DNA of 45,064 bases from Acidimicrobiaceae bacterium (GCA_003139355.1 PLIM01000063.1:1-45064), one strand, 5' to 3'; counted from the stretch's first letter, positions 7,217-16,513 are shown. Translations and numbers: made by a program. The notes: generated by a model not told the origin, from the sequence alone.

Positions 7217-8668
7217 TTGAGGAGCCCGCGGGCGGCGAGCGACTGGCCTGCGATCATCCAGGGCGGCATGGGTGTCGGCGTCTCGGGGTGGCCCCTGGTA
7301 CGGGCAGTTGCGCTTACGGGCCAGCTCGGTGTGGTCTCGGGAGTGGCGCTGGACACCCTCCTCGCCCGCCGTCTCCAGCTGGGAGACCCGGGAGGTCACA
7401 TCCGCCGGGCGCTGGCGAGCTTCCCGCACGCCGACACCTCTGAGCAGATCCTGGGCCGCTACTTCATCGAAGGCGGCATCGATCCCGTAAAGCCGTTCCG
7501 CCTGGTGCCGCGCCTGTCGCTGAATCCGAGCCGGCAGGCCACCGATCTCATCGTCGCGGCCAACTTCGTGGAGGTATTCCTCTCCAAGGAGGGCCACGAA
7601 GGCCTGGTCGGGGTCAACTACCTGGAGAAGATTCAGATGGCCACCCCGGCGGCGACGTACGGCGCCATGCTCGCGGGAGTCGACTACGTGCTTGTCGGCG
7701 CCGGCATCCCCGCCGAGTTCCCCGGTCTCCTTGATTCGCTGGCCGCCGGGCGTGCCGGCGAGATCGCCGTCGACGTGCTCGGCGCAGGGGCCGCTCGGTT
7801 CGCGGTCGCAGTGCGCCCAGAATCGATCTCCGGTGCGAAAGTGGAGTTGCGTCGGCCGAAGTTCCTCGCCATCGTCGCTTCCCATGTGCTGGCCTCGTAT
7901 CTCGCTCGCGATGCCCGCACGTGCCCTGACGGGTTCGTGGTCGAAGGGCCCGTGGCAGGCGGCCACAATGCTCCGCCTCGTGGTCCGCTCAGCTTTGACG
8001 AGGAGGGTCAGCCGATCTACGGGCCTCGTGACGTGGTCGATCTGGAGAAGTTGGCAATGTTGGGGCTGCCTTACTGGCTTGCCGGTGCCTACGCGAGCCC
8101 CGAGTCGCTCGTACAGGCCCGCGAGGCCGGGGCAACCGGTATCCAGGTCGGCTCCGCGTTCGCCCTCTGCGAGGAGTCGGGCTTCGACGCCTCGTTGAAA
8201 CGTGCCTTCATCGAGAAGGCCCTCTCCGGCACCCTCCACGTGCGCACCGATTCGCTGGCCTCGCCCACCGGCTTTCCTTTCAAGGTGGCCGACCTGCCAG
8301 GGACTGTCGCGGTGCCTGAGGTGTACGCCGAGCGCCGGCGGGTGTGCGAGGCCGGCTATCTACGGGTTCCCTACCGCGGACAAGACGGTGAGATCGGGTA
8401 CCGTTGCCCCGCCGAGCCGGCTTCGGCCTACCTCCGCAAGGGCGGGAAGATGGACGACACGATCGGGCGACGCTGCGTTTGCAACGGGCTGATCGCGGCG
8501 ATCGGGCTGGGTCAGCGCCACCGCGACGGAGCCGTAGAGCCGCCCCTCGCGACCATCGGACAGGACCTCTCGTTCCTCCCGAAGCTGGTCGGCGCCAGCC
8601 GCGACAGCTACAGGGCAGCGGACGTCGTGGCCTATCTCCTGCAAGGCGGCGGCCGCGACGGCCCATGA
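7217..8668 (+). CDS. Nitronate monooxygenase-like flavoprotein
   Basis: FMN-dependent TIM-barrel protein of the 2-nitropropane dioxygenase/NMO superfamily, 483 residues. The opening AIIQGGMGVGVSGWPLVRAV is the family start. EGPVAGGHNAPPRG carries the glycine-glycine-histidine FMN/catalytic motif, and GATGIQVGSAFALCEESG is the phosphate-binding region. The C-terminal 100 residues extend beyond classic NMOs and hold four cysteines (RRVCEAG, GYRCP, RRCVCNGL). The TTG at 7217 follows a GAGG and is preferred; the frame is open from a GTG at 7181. The true substrate is unknown, since many members are not nitroalkane oxidases. Confidence 0.8.
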   Translation: MRSPRAASDWPAIIQGGMGVGVSGWPLVRAVALTGQLGVVSGVALDTLLARRLQLGDPGGHIRRALASFPHADTSEQILGRYFIEGGIDPVKPFRLVPRLSLNPSRQATDLIVAANFVEVFLSKEGHEGLVGVNYLEKIQMATPAATYGAMLAGVDYVLVGAGIPAEFPGLLDSLAAGRAGEIAVDVLGAGAARFAVAVRPESISGAKVELRRPKFLAIVASHVLASYLARDARTCPDGFVVEGPVAGGHNAPPRGPLSFDEEGQPIYGPRDVVDLEKLAMLGLPYWLAGAYASPESLVQAREAGATGIQVGSAFALCEESGFDASLKRAFIEKALSGTLHVRTDSLASPTGFPFKVADLPGTVAVPEVYAERRRVCEAGYLRVPYRGQDGEIGYRCPAEPASAYLRKGGKMDDTIGRRCVCNGLIAAIGLGQRHRDGAVEPPLATIGQDLSFLPKLVGASRDSYRAADVVAYLLQGGGRDGP

Positions 8669-8750
8669 AGCGAGCCGACGCCGGCGCCGATGCGAACAGC
8701 GACCGCCAGCGCCTCGGGAGCCTGGCTGGCGCGGCCCCGACGAAGCCGCC

Positions 8751-8756
8751 TATAAT
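8751..8756 (+). promoter_or_regulatory. -10 element of the marR promoter
   Basis: A perfect TATAAT, rare in such GC-rich DNA, ends six bases before the GTG at 8763. This is the same spacing as the leaderless Gfo/Idh promoter at 7003-7008. Confidence 0.6.
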
Positions 8757-8774
8757 ACTTACGTGCCACAAGTA
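8756..8774 (+). promoter_or_regulatory. Probable MarR operator
   Basis: TACTT (8756-8760) and AAGTA (8770-8774) form a perfect five-base inverted repeat with a nine-base spacer. The palindrome overlaps the last base of the -10 box, the predicted transcription start and the GTG start codon. MarR repressors typically bind palindromes of 16-20 bp over their own promoter, so this fits autorepression. Confidence 0.5.
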
Positions 8775-9275
8775 ACTAGTATGGGCCGCGGAGGCGAGGG
8801 GCTGAAGCTCGCCGACGGATCGGTCAACCAGATCCAAGGCGCGTTCGGAATTGTGGCCCGCTCCATGGGCCAGGTCCGTGTCCACGAGCGCCTGCTCCAA
8901 GCAGCGGGCGTCCGGCTCGACCGGGCCGGGGCGGCCCTGCTCCACATGCTCCAGGTACGCGGGGACTCGGTGCGGGTGACGGGGCTGGCCGACTTGCTCG
9001 GTGTCGACACGCCGACGGTCACGCGCAAGATCCAGCAGCTCGAGCGGGGTGGATTGGTGGCCCGCCACGCCGATGCCGATGACCACCGCGCCACCCGCAT
9101 CCGGCTGACTCCGGCCGGGCGACGGACGCTCGAGCGGGTGTCCAGGGCCCGGCGGGCTTGGTTCGGACGGCTGCTCGAGGGCTGGGACGACGTGGACCTG
9201 GCGGCCTTCGCATCGATGCTCGGACGGTTCGCGGACTCATTGGAGCGTGACTTGGAAGACGCCCGTGGCAGCTGA
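8763..9275 (+). CDS. MarR family transcriptional regulator
   Basis: Winged-helix repressor of 170 residues. Helix-turn-helix about residues 60-82 (VTGLADLLGVDTPTVTRKIQ), wing with HADADDHRATRIRLTPAGRR, and helical dimerisation ends. MarR proteins usually release DNA on binding small phenolic or drug-like ligands. The gene lies 97 bases ahead of two ABC exporter genes on the same strand, a common arrangement for self-regulated efflux. GTG at 8763 appears leaderless; an ATG at 8781 is possible but has no ribosome-binding site either. The predicted operator covers its own start, so the exporter is probably repressed with it. Confidence 0.9.
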   Translation: MPQVTSMGRGGEGLKLADGSVNQIQGAFGIVARSMGQVRVHERLLQAAGVRLDRAGAALLHMLQVRGDSVRVTGLADLLGVDTPTVTRKIQQLERGGLVARHADADDHRATRIRLTPAGRRTLERVSRARRAWFGRLLEGWDDVDLAAFASMLGRFADSLERDLEDARGS

Positions 9276-9372
9276 GCCTGCCGTCGGTCCGGCGGCCGCC
9301 CATGCACGATCTCGACGCCACCTTGGGGCTGGTTGCGCGACTTGCCCAGCCGCGCCAAATGGGGGCTAGCCG

Positions 9373-11103
9373 ATGCTGATCAGCCTTGTGCAACGCTATC
9401 TCGGTCGGTACACCCGCCAGGCGTGCCTGGTCGTCACGCTGCTGGTCGTGCAGGCAGTCGCAAACCTCTACTTGCCGAATCTGACTGCCGACATCATCAA
9501 CAACGGCATCGAGAAGGGCGACATCCACTACATCTGGACGACGGGGGCGTGGATGCTCGGCATCACGCTCGTGGTGGGGGCAATGTCGATGGTGGCTGTG
9601 TACTTCGCCTCCAGGGTCTCCATGGGCATAGGCCGGGACATCCGCAGTGCCGTCTTCAAGTCAGTGCAGCGCTTCTCTGCACAGGAGATCAACCACTTCG
9701 GGACGCCCTCGCTCATTACGCGCAACACCAACGACGTCCAGCAGATCCAGCTGTTCCTGCAGATGGCTCTCACGATCATGGTGCTCGCGCCGATCATGTG
9801 CGTCGGCGGCGTGATCATGGCGCTGAAAGAGGACGTGAGACTCTCGGCGCTCCTCGTGGTCGTCGTCCCGGTCATGCTCGTCGTCATCTCGATCCTGATG
9901 GCCAAGGCGGTCCCGTTGTTCAGGTCGATGCAGTCCAGGATCGACCGGGTCAATCTCGTTCTTCGCGAACAGATCACCGGCGTGCGGGTCATCCGGGCGT
10001 TCATCCGCACCGGCCAGGAACAGCAGCGATTCGCGGACGCGAACGGGGCACTGACCACTACAGGACTCCGGGTGAACCGCATGTTCGCACTGGCGCTGCC
10101 GACTGTCATGGGGGTGATGAATCTCACCTGTGTCGCGGTGCTCTGGTTCGGCGGCCACCTGATCGCCAGCGGGACCATGCCGATCGGCAACCTCACGGCT
10201 TTCCTCAGCTACATCCTGCAGATCCTCATGTCCGTGATGATCGCCGTGATGATGGTGATCCTCCTACCGCGGGCAGTCGCCAGCGCCGACCGGATCGAGG
10301 AGGTGCTGCGCGCTGAACCTTCGGTCCTGGATCCGGCAGACGCCGTCGTCCCCCCGTCCTCGGCGGGACTGGTGGAGCTGCGAGATGTCGTCTTCGGGTA
10401 TCCGGGGGGTGAGGAGCCGGTGCTGCACGACCTGTCGTTCTCGCTGCTGCCAGGTGAGACCACAGCGATCATCGGTGGCACGGGCTCGGGCAAGACCACG
10501 CTGCTCAACCTCATCCCTCGCTTGTTCGACGTCACGAGCGGCGCCGTGCTCGTCGACGGGGTCAACGTGGCGGACCAGGCGCGGGGCGCCCTCTGGGCGA
10601 AGATCGGGATGGTGCCGCAGCAGGCGTACCTGTTCAGTGGCACAGTGGCGGAGAACCTGCGTTTCGGCCGGCCCGACGCCACCGACGAAGAGCTGTGGCA
10701 GGCACTCGGGGTCGCCCAGGCGAGCGATTTCGTGTCCGCAATGCCGGGCGGCCTTGAAGCAGAGATCACCCAGGGGGGCACGAACGTGTCCGGCGGCCAG
10801 CGCCAGCGGTTGTCCATCGCACGGGCGCTCGTGAAGCGGCCGGCCATCTACCTGTTCGACGACTGTTTTTCCGCCCTGGACGCGGCCACCGACGCGAAGC
10901 TCCGCGGAGCCCTCAGATCCGAGACCACGGACGCGACCGTGCTGATCGTGGCGCAGCGTGTCAGCACGATCCTGCACGCCGACCGGATCATCGTGCTCGA
11001 CGACGGGCGGGTCGTGGGGATCGGCCGGCACGAGGAGCTCCTGTCGACCTGTGCCGAGTACCGGGAGATCGTCACCTCCCAGCTCGGTGAGCAAGCCGCA
11101 TGA
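9373..11103 (+). CDS. ABC exporter subunit with degenerate ATP site
   Basis: Half-transporter of 576 residues: six membrane helices (about 1-310) then an ATPase domain. Walker A GGTGSGKTT is near residue 368, the C-loop VSGGQ near 472, and Walker B is LFDDCFSALD near 495. The residue after the Walker B aspartate is aspartate where hydrolysing sites have glutamate. This D-D pattern marks the degenerate-site subunit of heterodimeric exporters such as TM287/288 and BmrCD. The partner gene overlaps it by four bases (ATGA), so the two are translated together. Substrate probably a drug or lipophilic metabolite, judging by the MarR gene upstream. The start is ATG at 9373 after a G-rich stretch. Confidence 0.92.
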   Translation: MLISLVQRYLGRYTRQACLVVTLLVVQAVANLYLPNLTADIINNGIEKGDIHYIWTTGAWMLGITLVVGAMSMVAVYFASRVSMGIGRDIRSAVFKSVQRFSAQEINHFGTPSLITRNTNDVQQIQLFLQMALTIMVLAPIMCVGGVIMALKEDVRLSALLVVVVPVMLVVISILMAKAVPLFRSMQSRIDRVNLVLREQITGVRVIRAFIRTGQEQQRFADANGALTTTGLRVNRMFALALPTVMGVMNLTCVAVLWFGGHLIASGTMPIGNLTAFLSYILQILMSVMIAVMMVILLPRAVASADRIEEVLRAEPSVLDPADAVVPPSSAGLVELRDVVFGYPGGEEPVLHDLSFSLLPGETTAIIGGTGSGKTTLLNLIPRLFDVTSGAVLVDGVNVADQARGALWAKIGMVPQQAYLFSGTVAENLRFGRPDATDEELWQALGVAQASDFVSAMPGGLEAEITQGGTNVSGGQRQRLSIARALVKRPAIYLFDDCFSALDAATDAKLRGALRSETTDATVLIVAQRVSTILHADRIIVLDDGRVVGIGRHEELLSTCAEYREIVTSQLGEQAA

Positions 11104-13064
11104 GCACACCCGCCGCGCGGCAGCGACCAGGTGCGAGACGAGGCTTCGGTGGACCGGGCCGACCGGGGATGTCCATGCCGGTCGAGCGGCCCAAGGACTT
11201 CCGCAACACCGTGCGGCGTCTCGGGCGACGACTGAGGCCTGAGAAGATCCGCATCGCTTTCGTGATCGTGATGACCTCCGGGAGCGTGGCGTTCACTGTG
11301 TTCGGTCCGAAGATCCTCGGCAGCGCGACCGATGTCCTGTTCAACGGGGTCATAGGAAAGCGCCTGCCAGCAGGGATGTCCAAACAGCAGGCCATTGCCC
11401 TCTTGCGCTCGAGGGGCGAAGGACAGCTCGCCGACATGATCAGGGGAATGTCGATCACTCCCGGATCGGGAGTCGATTTCGGCCATCTCGGCAGGCTGCT
11501 CGGCCTCGCCGCGCTCGTGTACATCTTCGGAGCCATGCTCAACTGGGCTCAGGGCTACGTGATGGCAGGGGTCGCGCAGCGAACCGTGTACCGCATGCGC
11601 GAGGACGTGGAGTCCAAGCTCGCTCGGCTGCCGTTGCGGTACTTCGACCGGCACTCCCATGGCGACATCCTGAGCCGCGTCACCAACGACATCGACAACG
11701 TCACCACGACGCTCCAGCAGGGCTTGAGCCAGCTGCTCAACTCGGGGCTCACGATTCTCGGTGTGATCGCGATGATGTTCTGGATCAGCCCGCTGCTGGC
11801 CGGCGTCTCGCTCATAACGATCCCGCTGTCGATCGTCGTGACGTTCTTTGTCGCTCGCCGCTCGCAGGTGCAGTTCGCCGCGCAGTGGGAGCGCACAGGA
11901 GCGCTGAACGGCCACGTCGAAGAGATGTACACGGGTCATGCTCTCGTGCAGATATTCGGGCGGAGCGACGCGTCCATAGAGGAGTTCGACCGCCAGAACG
12001 AGCCCCTGTACGAGGCGAGCTTTCGCGCCCAGTTCCTTTCCGGTGTGATCCAGCCTGCGATGCAGTTCCTTGCCAACTTGAACTACGTGGTGATAGCGGT
12101 CCTCGGCGGGTACCGCGTCGCGTCGGGAGCGCTCTCGCTCGGGGACGTGCAGGCTTTCATCCAGTACTCGCGCCAGTTCACGATGCCGATCACCCAGGTG
12201 GCAAGCCAGATGAACCTCTTGCAGTCGGGGGTTGCCTCGGCCGAACGGGTCTTCGCGCTGCTGGATGCCGAGGAGGAGGAGCCGGACTGTCCCCAGCCGG
12301 CACAGCTCCTCGACCCGGACGGGCGCGTGGATCTCGAGCACGTGGGCTTCCAGTACGAGCCCGAGCAGGCACTGATCAAAGACTTCAGCCTTTCGGTCTC
12401 ACCGGGTCAGACCGTCGCGATCGTCGGGCCTACGGGTGCGGGCAAGACGACGATCGTGAACCTTCTCATGCGTTTCTACGAGATCGACTCGGGAGGCGTC
12501 CTGCTCGATGGCATAGACGCGCGCAACCTCGTCCGTGACGACGTGAGGCGGACGTTCGGCATGGTTCTTCAGGACACGTGGCTGTTCACAGGGACGATCC
12601 GAGACAACATCGCGTACGGGCGCGAGGGCGCCACGAGCGAGGAGGTAATTGCCGCCGCCGAGGCGGCGCACGTCGATCACTTCGTGCGGACCCAGCCGCA
12701 GGGGTACGACACCGTGGTGGACGAGGACGCCTCCAACATCTCGGCCGGCCAGAAGCAGCTCATCACGATCGCTCGGGCGTTCGTCGCGAACCCGACGATC
12801 CTCATCCTCGATGAGGCAACGAGCAGCGTCGATACGCGCACCGAGGTCCTCATCCAACAGGCGATGGCCCGCTTGCGCCACGGCCGGACGAGCTTCGTCA
12901 TCGCTCACCGGCTCTCGACCATCCGCAACGCGGACACGATCGTCGTCATGGACGCCGGTCGGATCGTCGAGCAGGGCAGCCATGCCGAGCTCATCGCCCG
13001 ACAGGGCTTCTACGCCGGGCTGTACGAGAGCCAGTTCACCGAGGCCTTCGTGGAGACGGTCTGA
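11100..13064 (+). CDS. ABC exporter subunit with catalytic ATP site
   Basis: Second half of the heterodimeric exporter, 654 residues. It begins with a soluble arginine/glycine-rich leader of about 45 residues, then six membrane helices and an ATPase domain. Walker A GPTGAGKTT lies near residue 442 and Walker B ILDEATSSVD near 568, with the catalytic glutamate present. The C-loop is ISAGQ instead of SGGQ. Between the first two helices is a longer loop (about residues 80-125) with KRLPAGMSKQQAIALLRSRG, absent from the partner and typical of this subunit in actinobacteria. The ATGA overlap with the upstream gene gives fixed stoichiometry. Together the two subunits have one working and one degenerate ATP site. 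Confidence 0.93.
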   Translation: MSTPAARQRPGARRGFGGPGRPGMSMPVERPKDFRNTVRRLGRRLRPEKIRIAFVIVMTSGSVAFTVFGPKILGSATDVLFNGVIGKRLPAGMSKQQAIALLRSRGEGQLADMIRGMSITPGSGVDFGHLGRLLGLAALVYIFGAMLNWAQGYVMAGVAQRTVYRMREDVESKLARLPLRYFDRHSHGDILSRVTNDIDNVTTTLQQGLSQLLNSGLTILGVIAMMFWISPLLAGVSLITIPLSIVVTFFVARRSQVQFAAQWERTGALNGHVEEMYTGHALVQIFGRSDASIEEFDRQNEPLYEASFRAQFLSGVIQPAMQFLANLNYVVIAVLGGYRVASGALSLGDVQAFIQYSRQFTMPITQVASQMNLLQSGVASAERVFALLDAEEEEPDCPQPAQLLDPDGRVDLEHVGFQYEPEQALIKDFSLSVSPGQTVAIVGPTGAGKTTIVNLLMRFYEIDSGGVLLDGIDARNLVRDDVRRTFGMVLQDTWLFTGTIRDNIAYGREGATSEEVIAAAEAAHVDHFVRTQPQGYDTVVDEDASNISAGQKQLITIARAFVANPTILILDEATSSVDTRTEVLIQQAMARLRHGRTSFVIAHRLSTIRNADTIVVMDAGRIVEQGSHAELIARQGFYAGLYESQFTEAFVETV

Positions 13065-13099
13065 CCGGGCGCGCCCGAGGTGGGCCTCGCTCTCGCGGT

Positions 13100-13759
13100 G
13101 TGTCGGGTCAGCTGCTCACCCGCCCGGTGCTGACGTGGAGCTTCGGGATTGCCGGGCTGCTCTTGTACAACTGGTGGGTTCTGGTTCCGCTCAAGCCCGG
13201 CCTCCTGGTCTCAGCCAACGAGCTCTTCAGTGACCTCGAGGTGACCGGTCAGCCGTTCGCGACGGCGATGCAGCACGCCGATCTTCTCTCCGGCTTGCTC
13301 CTCTTGGGGGCGTTCTTGGGCGCGGGGAGCGCGACGGTCCGGGGTGGCCGGCGGGAATGGTCGGCCATGATGGTCTTTGCCGCCGCAGGAGCCCTCGGCG
13401 GAGTGTTTCCAGAGATCTGCGCTGACGGGATCAACGCTGTCTGCCGGGGCAGGGAGTTGAGGCTCCAGCTTCCCCTCGAGCAGTACATGCACGTTGTTGC
13501 CGGCATCCTCGAGTTCGGGGGCATCACGGTCGCCCTTTTCTATGCCTACCGGCGGACACGCAGCGAGAGGACCCGCACCGCCAGGGTCTATCGGGTCCTG
13601 GGCAGAGCCGCGCTGGCCGCATATCCGATCCTGGGCTTGGCCTACCTGCTGGACAGACTCGGGAGCGCGGTGGAGGCGGTCTTCTTCGTGGGCTTCACGG
13701 TGATAGTTCTGGCCCAGCTCTATGAACGAACTGCTGGCCTTGCTTCCCGGCACACCTGA
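13100..13759 (+). CDS. Six-helix membrane protein, DUF998-like
   Basis: 219 residues with about six hydrophobic segments: GIAGLLLYNWWVL, DLLSGLLLLGAFLGAG, WSAMMVFAAAGALGGVF, VVAGILEFGGITVALFY, ALAAYPILGLAYLL and VFFVGFTVIVLAQL. Conserved-looking loop residues (FPEICAD, an internal histidine in YMHVVAG) resemble DUF998 membrane proteins, but I call this by form only. It starts with GTG at 13100, 36 bases after the ABC exporter, so it may be the last gene of that operon. No strong ribosome-binding site. Function unknown. Confidence 0.7.
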   Translation: MSGQLLTRPVLTWSFGIAGLLLYNWWVLVPLKPGLLVSANELFSDLEVTGQPFATAMQHADLLSGLLLLGAFLGAGSATVRGGRREWSAMMVFAAAGALGGVFPEICADGINAVCRGRELRLQLPLEQYMHVVAGILEFGGITVALFYAYRRTRSERTRTARVYRVLGRAALAAYPILGLAYLLDRLGSAVEAVFFVGFTVIVLAQLYERTAGLASRHT

Positions 13760-13778
13760 CTGCACCAGGTCGCGGCGG

Positions 13779-13798
13779 CCGAACTCCGGCGAGTTCGG
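13779..13798. terminator. Hairpin terminator between convergent genes
   Basis: CCGAACTC (13779-13786), four-base loop CGGC, and GAGTTCGG (13791-13798) form a perfect eight-bp stem. It lies in the 59-base gap between the stops of the six-helix protein and the glycosyltransferase, so it can serve both strands. No T-run. Confidence 0.6.
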
Positions 13799-13818
13799 GT
13801 ATGGCGCAGCTGAATCCT

Positions 13819-14589
13819 CTAAGCGACTGCGGTCGCTGCTGCGCGGGGTGCGAAATCGAGGAACCCGTAGCGCCTGATGCCGCTGACGTGCAACCGGTAC
13901 TGGGCGGTGGTCCTCAGTACACCGATGCCGTAGCGGACGCTTCTCCTGAAGTTGATCGAGGACGAGTCCGCCGCATAGCGGGTCGGACAGGAGAGCTCGC
14001 CGATGTTCGCCCCGAAGACGACCGCCTGGACGATGATCTGGTTGTCGAAGACGAAGTCGTCGGAGTTCCGCTCGAAGGGCAGGGCCTCCAGCAATCCTCT
14101 GCTGTAGGCTCGCAGGCCCGTGTGGTACTCGGACAGCTTTTGGCGTAGCACGAGGTTCTCGCAGAGTGTGAGGACCCTGTTGGCCACGTACTTGTAAGCA
14201 GGCATCCCGCGAGCCATCGAATTCTGCGCCAGGATGCGCGACCCGAGGACGAAGTCGTACTCTCCGTAAGCGATCATCGCTGCCAGGGCAGGCACGAGAA
14301 GCGGCGAGTACTGGTAGTCGGGATGGAGCATGACGACGATATCGGCGCCGAGATCCAGTGCTGCCTTGTAACAACTCTTCTGATTCGCACCGTAGCCCCG
14401 GTTCTTGTCGTGTCGAATCGAGATGAGGCCGAGGTGCTCTGCTTGCCGCATCGTGTCGTCGGTGCTCGCGTCATCCACGAGCAGGACGTTGTCGATCACG
14501 GCGCGGTCGAGCTCGTCGACCGTCCGCTTCAGCGTTTCGCCAGCGTTGTAAGCGGGAAGCACTGCGGTGATCTGCTTCCCGTTGAGCAC
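13819..14589 (-). CDS. Family 2 glycosyltransferase, DPM1-like
   Basis: GT-A fold transferase of 256 residues that likely moves a sugar from a nucleotide donor to a polyprenyl phosphate or glycan. AVLPAYNAGETLKRTVDEL is the family start, VLLVDDASTDDT holds the nucleotide-binding aspartates, RGYGANQKSCY is the DPM1-type loop, and HPDYQYSP replaces the D-x-D. No membrane anchor is evident. The GTG at 14589 is used. It opens the glycan locus and is divergent, by 70 bases, from the polytopic membrane protein, so the two may share a control region. Confidence 0.88.
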   Translation of the reverse strand: MLNGKQITAVLPAYNAGETLKRTVDELDRAVIDNVLLVDDASTDDTMRQAEHLGLISIRHDKNRGYGANQKSCYKAALDLGADIVVMLHPDYQYSPLLVPALAAMIAYGEYDFVLGSRILAQNSMARGMPAYKYVANRVLTLCENLVLRQKLSEYHTGLRAYSRGLLEALPFERNSDDFVFDNQIIVQAVVFGANIGELSCPTRYAADSSSINFRRSVRYGIGVLRTTAQYRLHVSGIRRYGFLDFAPRAAATAVA

Positions 14590-14659
14590 GCTGCGAGTGT
14601 AGCCATACGGTGTCGGACCTCGGAATCGCGGGGGCGGTATCGCTTGGTAGGGTCATCCG

Positions 14660-16513
14660 GTGCTCGCCGCCAGTAGCCCGACTGCCGGGTCGATCTTGGC
14701 CGGGCGCGTGCCAGGGCGCCGCCACCATCGCTGGCCACTTGTCTGGGAGGGTGCGGCCGTCGCGCTTTCGCCCCTCTTCGCCTTCTTCGTGTTGAGGATC
14801 CGGGCCATGTCGCCACTCGAATTGCCCGACCCCAGCATGCACACCATCTACATCGTCGATCCGCACGAGATGTACATCCGCTATGCGGCTGCCTTCACCC
14901 CGACCGCGCGACTGCGTGAGGGCGCCCAGGTGGGATTCCTCGTTCTCGCCCGTCTCGCCTATCTAGCCTTCGGTGCCGTCCCCGGCTTCTTCGCCACGCG
15001 CTACCTCTTCGCTCTGATAGCCATAGTGCCCGCCTACCTACTGCTCAGGCGGCTCTATGGCATCCCCGCCGGCGCGCTGGCTATCGTCGCCCTGCTCAGT
15101 TCGCCCGTCGTCATCACCGCCTGGGGGACCGACTACCCGGACTCGGCCGTGATCTCCTACATAGCTGGAGCCGTCGCTTGCCTCGCGATGCCTTGCCGGG
15201 ACCGATGGCGTTCGGCTTGGCTCGGCCTCGCGGGCGTGTTGCTGACGCTGGCGATCTGGTCCCACGGAATGGGTATCGTGCTCGCCGGCACCACCATCGC
15301 CGTGTACGCCGCTGTGCGCCTCCTGCGGACCAGGCGACATCTCCTTCGAGACGGCATCCTCCTGGCGGGGCTCGCTGTCTTGGTGACGCTGCTCCTCATG
15401 GTCGCTTCGGCCCACATCTTCGGCCAGTTCGACTTCATCCGGCCGACGCTCGCCGCCGCGGCCTACTTGAACCAGCCGGGCCAGGTACGACTGTTTCACT
15501 CCGCGAATTGGCGCTGGGCTCCGTACTTGGCGTACCTGTTGGTCCCTCCTGCGGTCATCGTCGCGTTCTGGGTCACCTTCGCACGAAGGTTGCGCGCGGT
15601 CCCCACTGCCCAACTGTTCGTCGGTCTCGCATGCACCGCCCAGTTCGCCGTCTTCGCCTACCTGCAGTTCTCCTACCACGTCGAGACACTCGAGATGCAC
15701 TACTTCTCCTCGACTCTCTGGGGCGTGATCTGCCTGGCCCTGGCCGTGACCCTGGCCGAGATCGGCCGGCCGCTGTCGACTCGCCACTTGGCGCGTTGGC
15801 TCCCGGCGATTCTCCTTGTTGCCGTCCCGCTCGCGTACGAGGCCTACCCGCATGTACCGGCATTCGGGTGGGTGCCCGCTGGCGTGGCCTTGGCCGCGGT
15901 CCCGGTCGTCCTCGCCGTGATCATGCGGCTCGACACCCGTCGGCGCACAGCGCCCTCGGCTTGCCGAGGCAGGCTCGGCCTGGGCGTGGCGGCGACCGTC
16001 ATCGCCGTGACGGGGTCCCTGCTCGTTCTTACGGTCGCGCCGAGCCCTCCGCTCCCAGCCTTCCGGGGGCTCGCCATCGCGGAGGACCCGCCTGCCTCAT
16101 ATGCGGGCGCTCTCGGCGGCAGCGCCAACCTCCTGATCGACTGGTACCAGATCAGCGCGGACCTCCCGTCGTTCGTGGGCAACGCCGCCTACAGCGGCGA
16201 GCAGCTGTTGATGTGGTTGCCCGGCAACCAGATCGGCGAGCTCATGGGGCCGATCGGCATGTATCACGGCGGGTTCAACTTCTTGCCGACCGGTCTCCCG
16301 ATCCTCAGTGCGCCAGATGCGGCGACACTCGAGAGCAGGCGGCCAGCAGAGCTGCTCCTGCTCAGCACGACGGGCGCCCAGTTCGAGGCCGCCCTCGTGG
16401 CCCTCGGGCCTTATCAGCCCGTCCTCGCTCGCACGACGGTCATGCGCCAGGGGACGACCGTGCTTCATGCGTGGTTGATCGTCCTCAGATACTTCGCCCG
16501 GCACGCCGTCTGA
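14660..16513 (+). CDS. Polytopic membrane protein, likely GT-C type glycosyltransferase
   Basis: 617 residues with about 11-13 hydrophobic segments. After the first helix, the large loop has LPDPSMHTIYIVDPHEMYIR: acidic residues in the first outer loop are where GT-C enzymes (which use polyprenyl-phosphate sugars) keep their catalytic aspartates. A C-terminal outer domain follows the last helix (about residue 470 on), then a final short hydrophobic stretch. I do not recognise a specific family; the call rests on topology, the acidic loop and the neighbours. The start is GTG at 14660. A 246-base gap follows before the next gene. Confidence 0.65.
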   Translation: MLAASSPTAGSILAGRVPGRRHHRWPLVWEGAAVALSPLFAFFVLRIRAMSPLELPDPSMHTIYIVDPHEMYIRYAAAFTPTARLREGAQVGFLVLARLAYLAFGAVPGFFATRYLFALIAIVPAYLLLRRLYGIPAGALAIVALLSSPVVITAWGTDYPDSAVISYIAGAVACLAMPCRDRWRSAWLGLAGVLLTLAIWSHGMGIVLAGTTIAVYAAVRLLRTRRHLLRDGILLAGLAVLVTLLLMVASAHIFGQFDFIRPTLAAAAYLNQPGQVRLFHSANWRWAPYLAYLLVPPAVIVAFWVTFARRLRAVPTAQLFVGLACTAQFAVFAYLQFSYHVETLEMHYFSSTLWGVICLALAVTLAEIGRPLSTRHLARWLPAILLVAVPLAYEAYPHVPAFGWVPAGVALAAVPVVLAVIMRLDTRRRTAPSACRGRLGLGVAATVIAVTGSLLVLTVAPSPPLPAFRGLAIAEDPPASYAGALGGSANLLIDWYQISADLPSFVGNAAYSGEQLLMWLPGNQIGELMGPIGMYHGGFNFLPTGLPILSAPDAATLESRRPAELLLLSTTGAQFEAALVALGPYQPVLARTTVMRQGTTVLHAWLIVLRYFARHAV

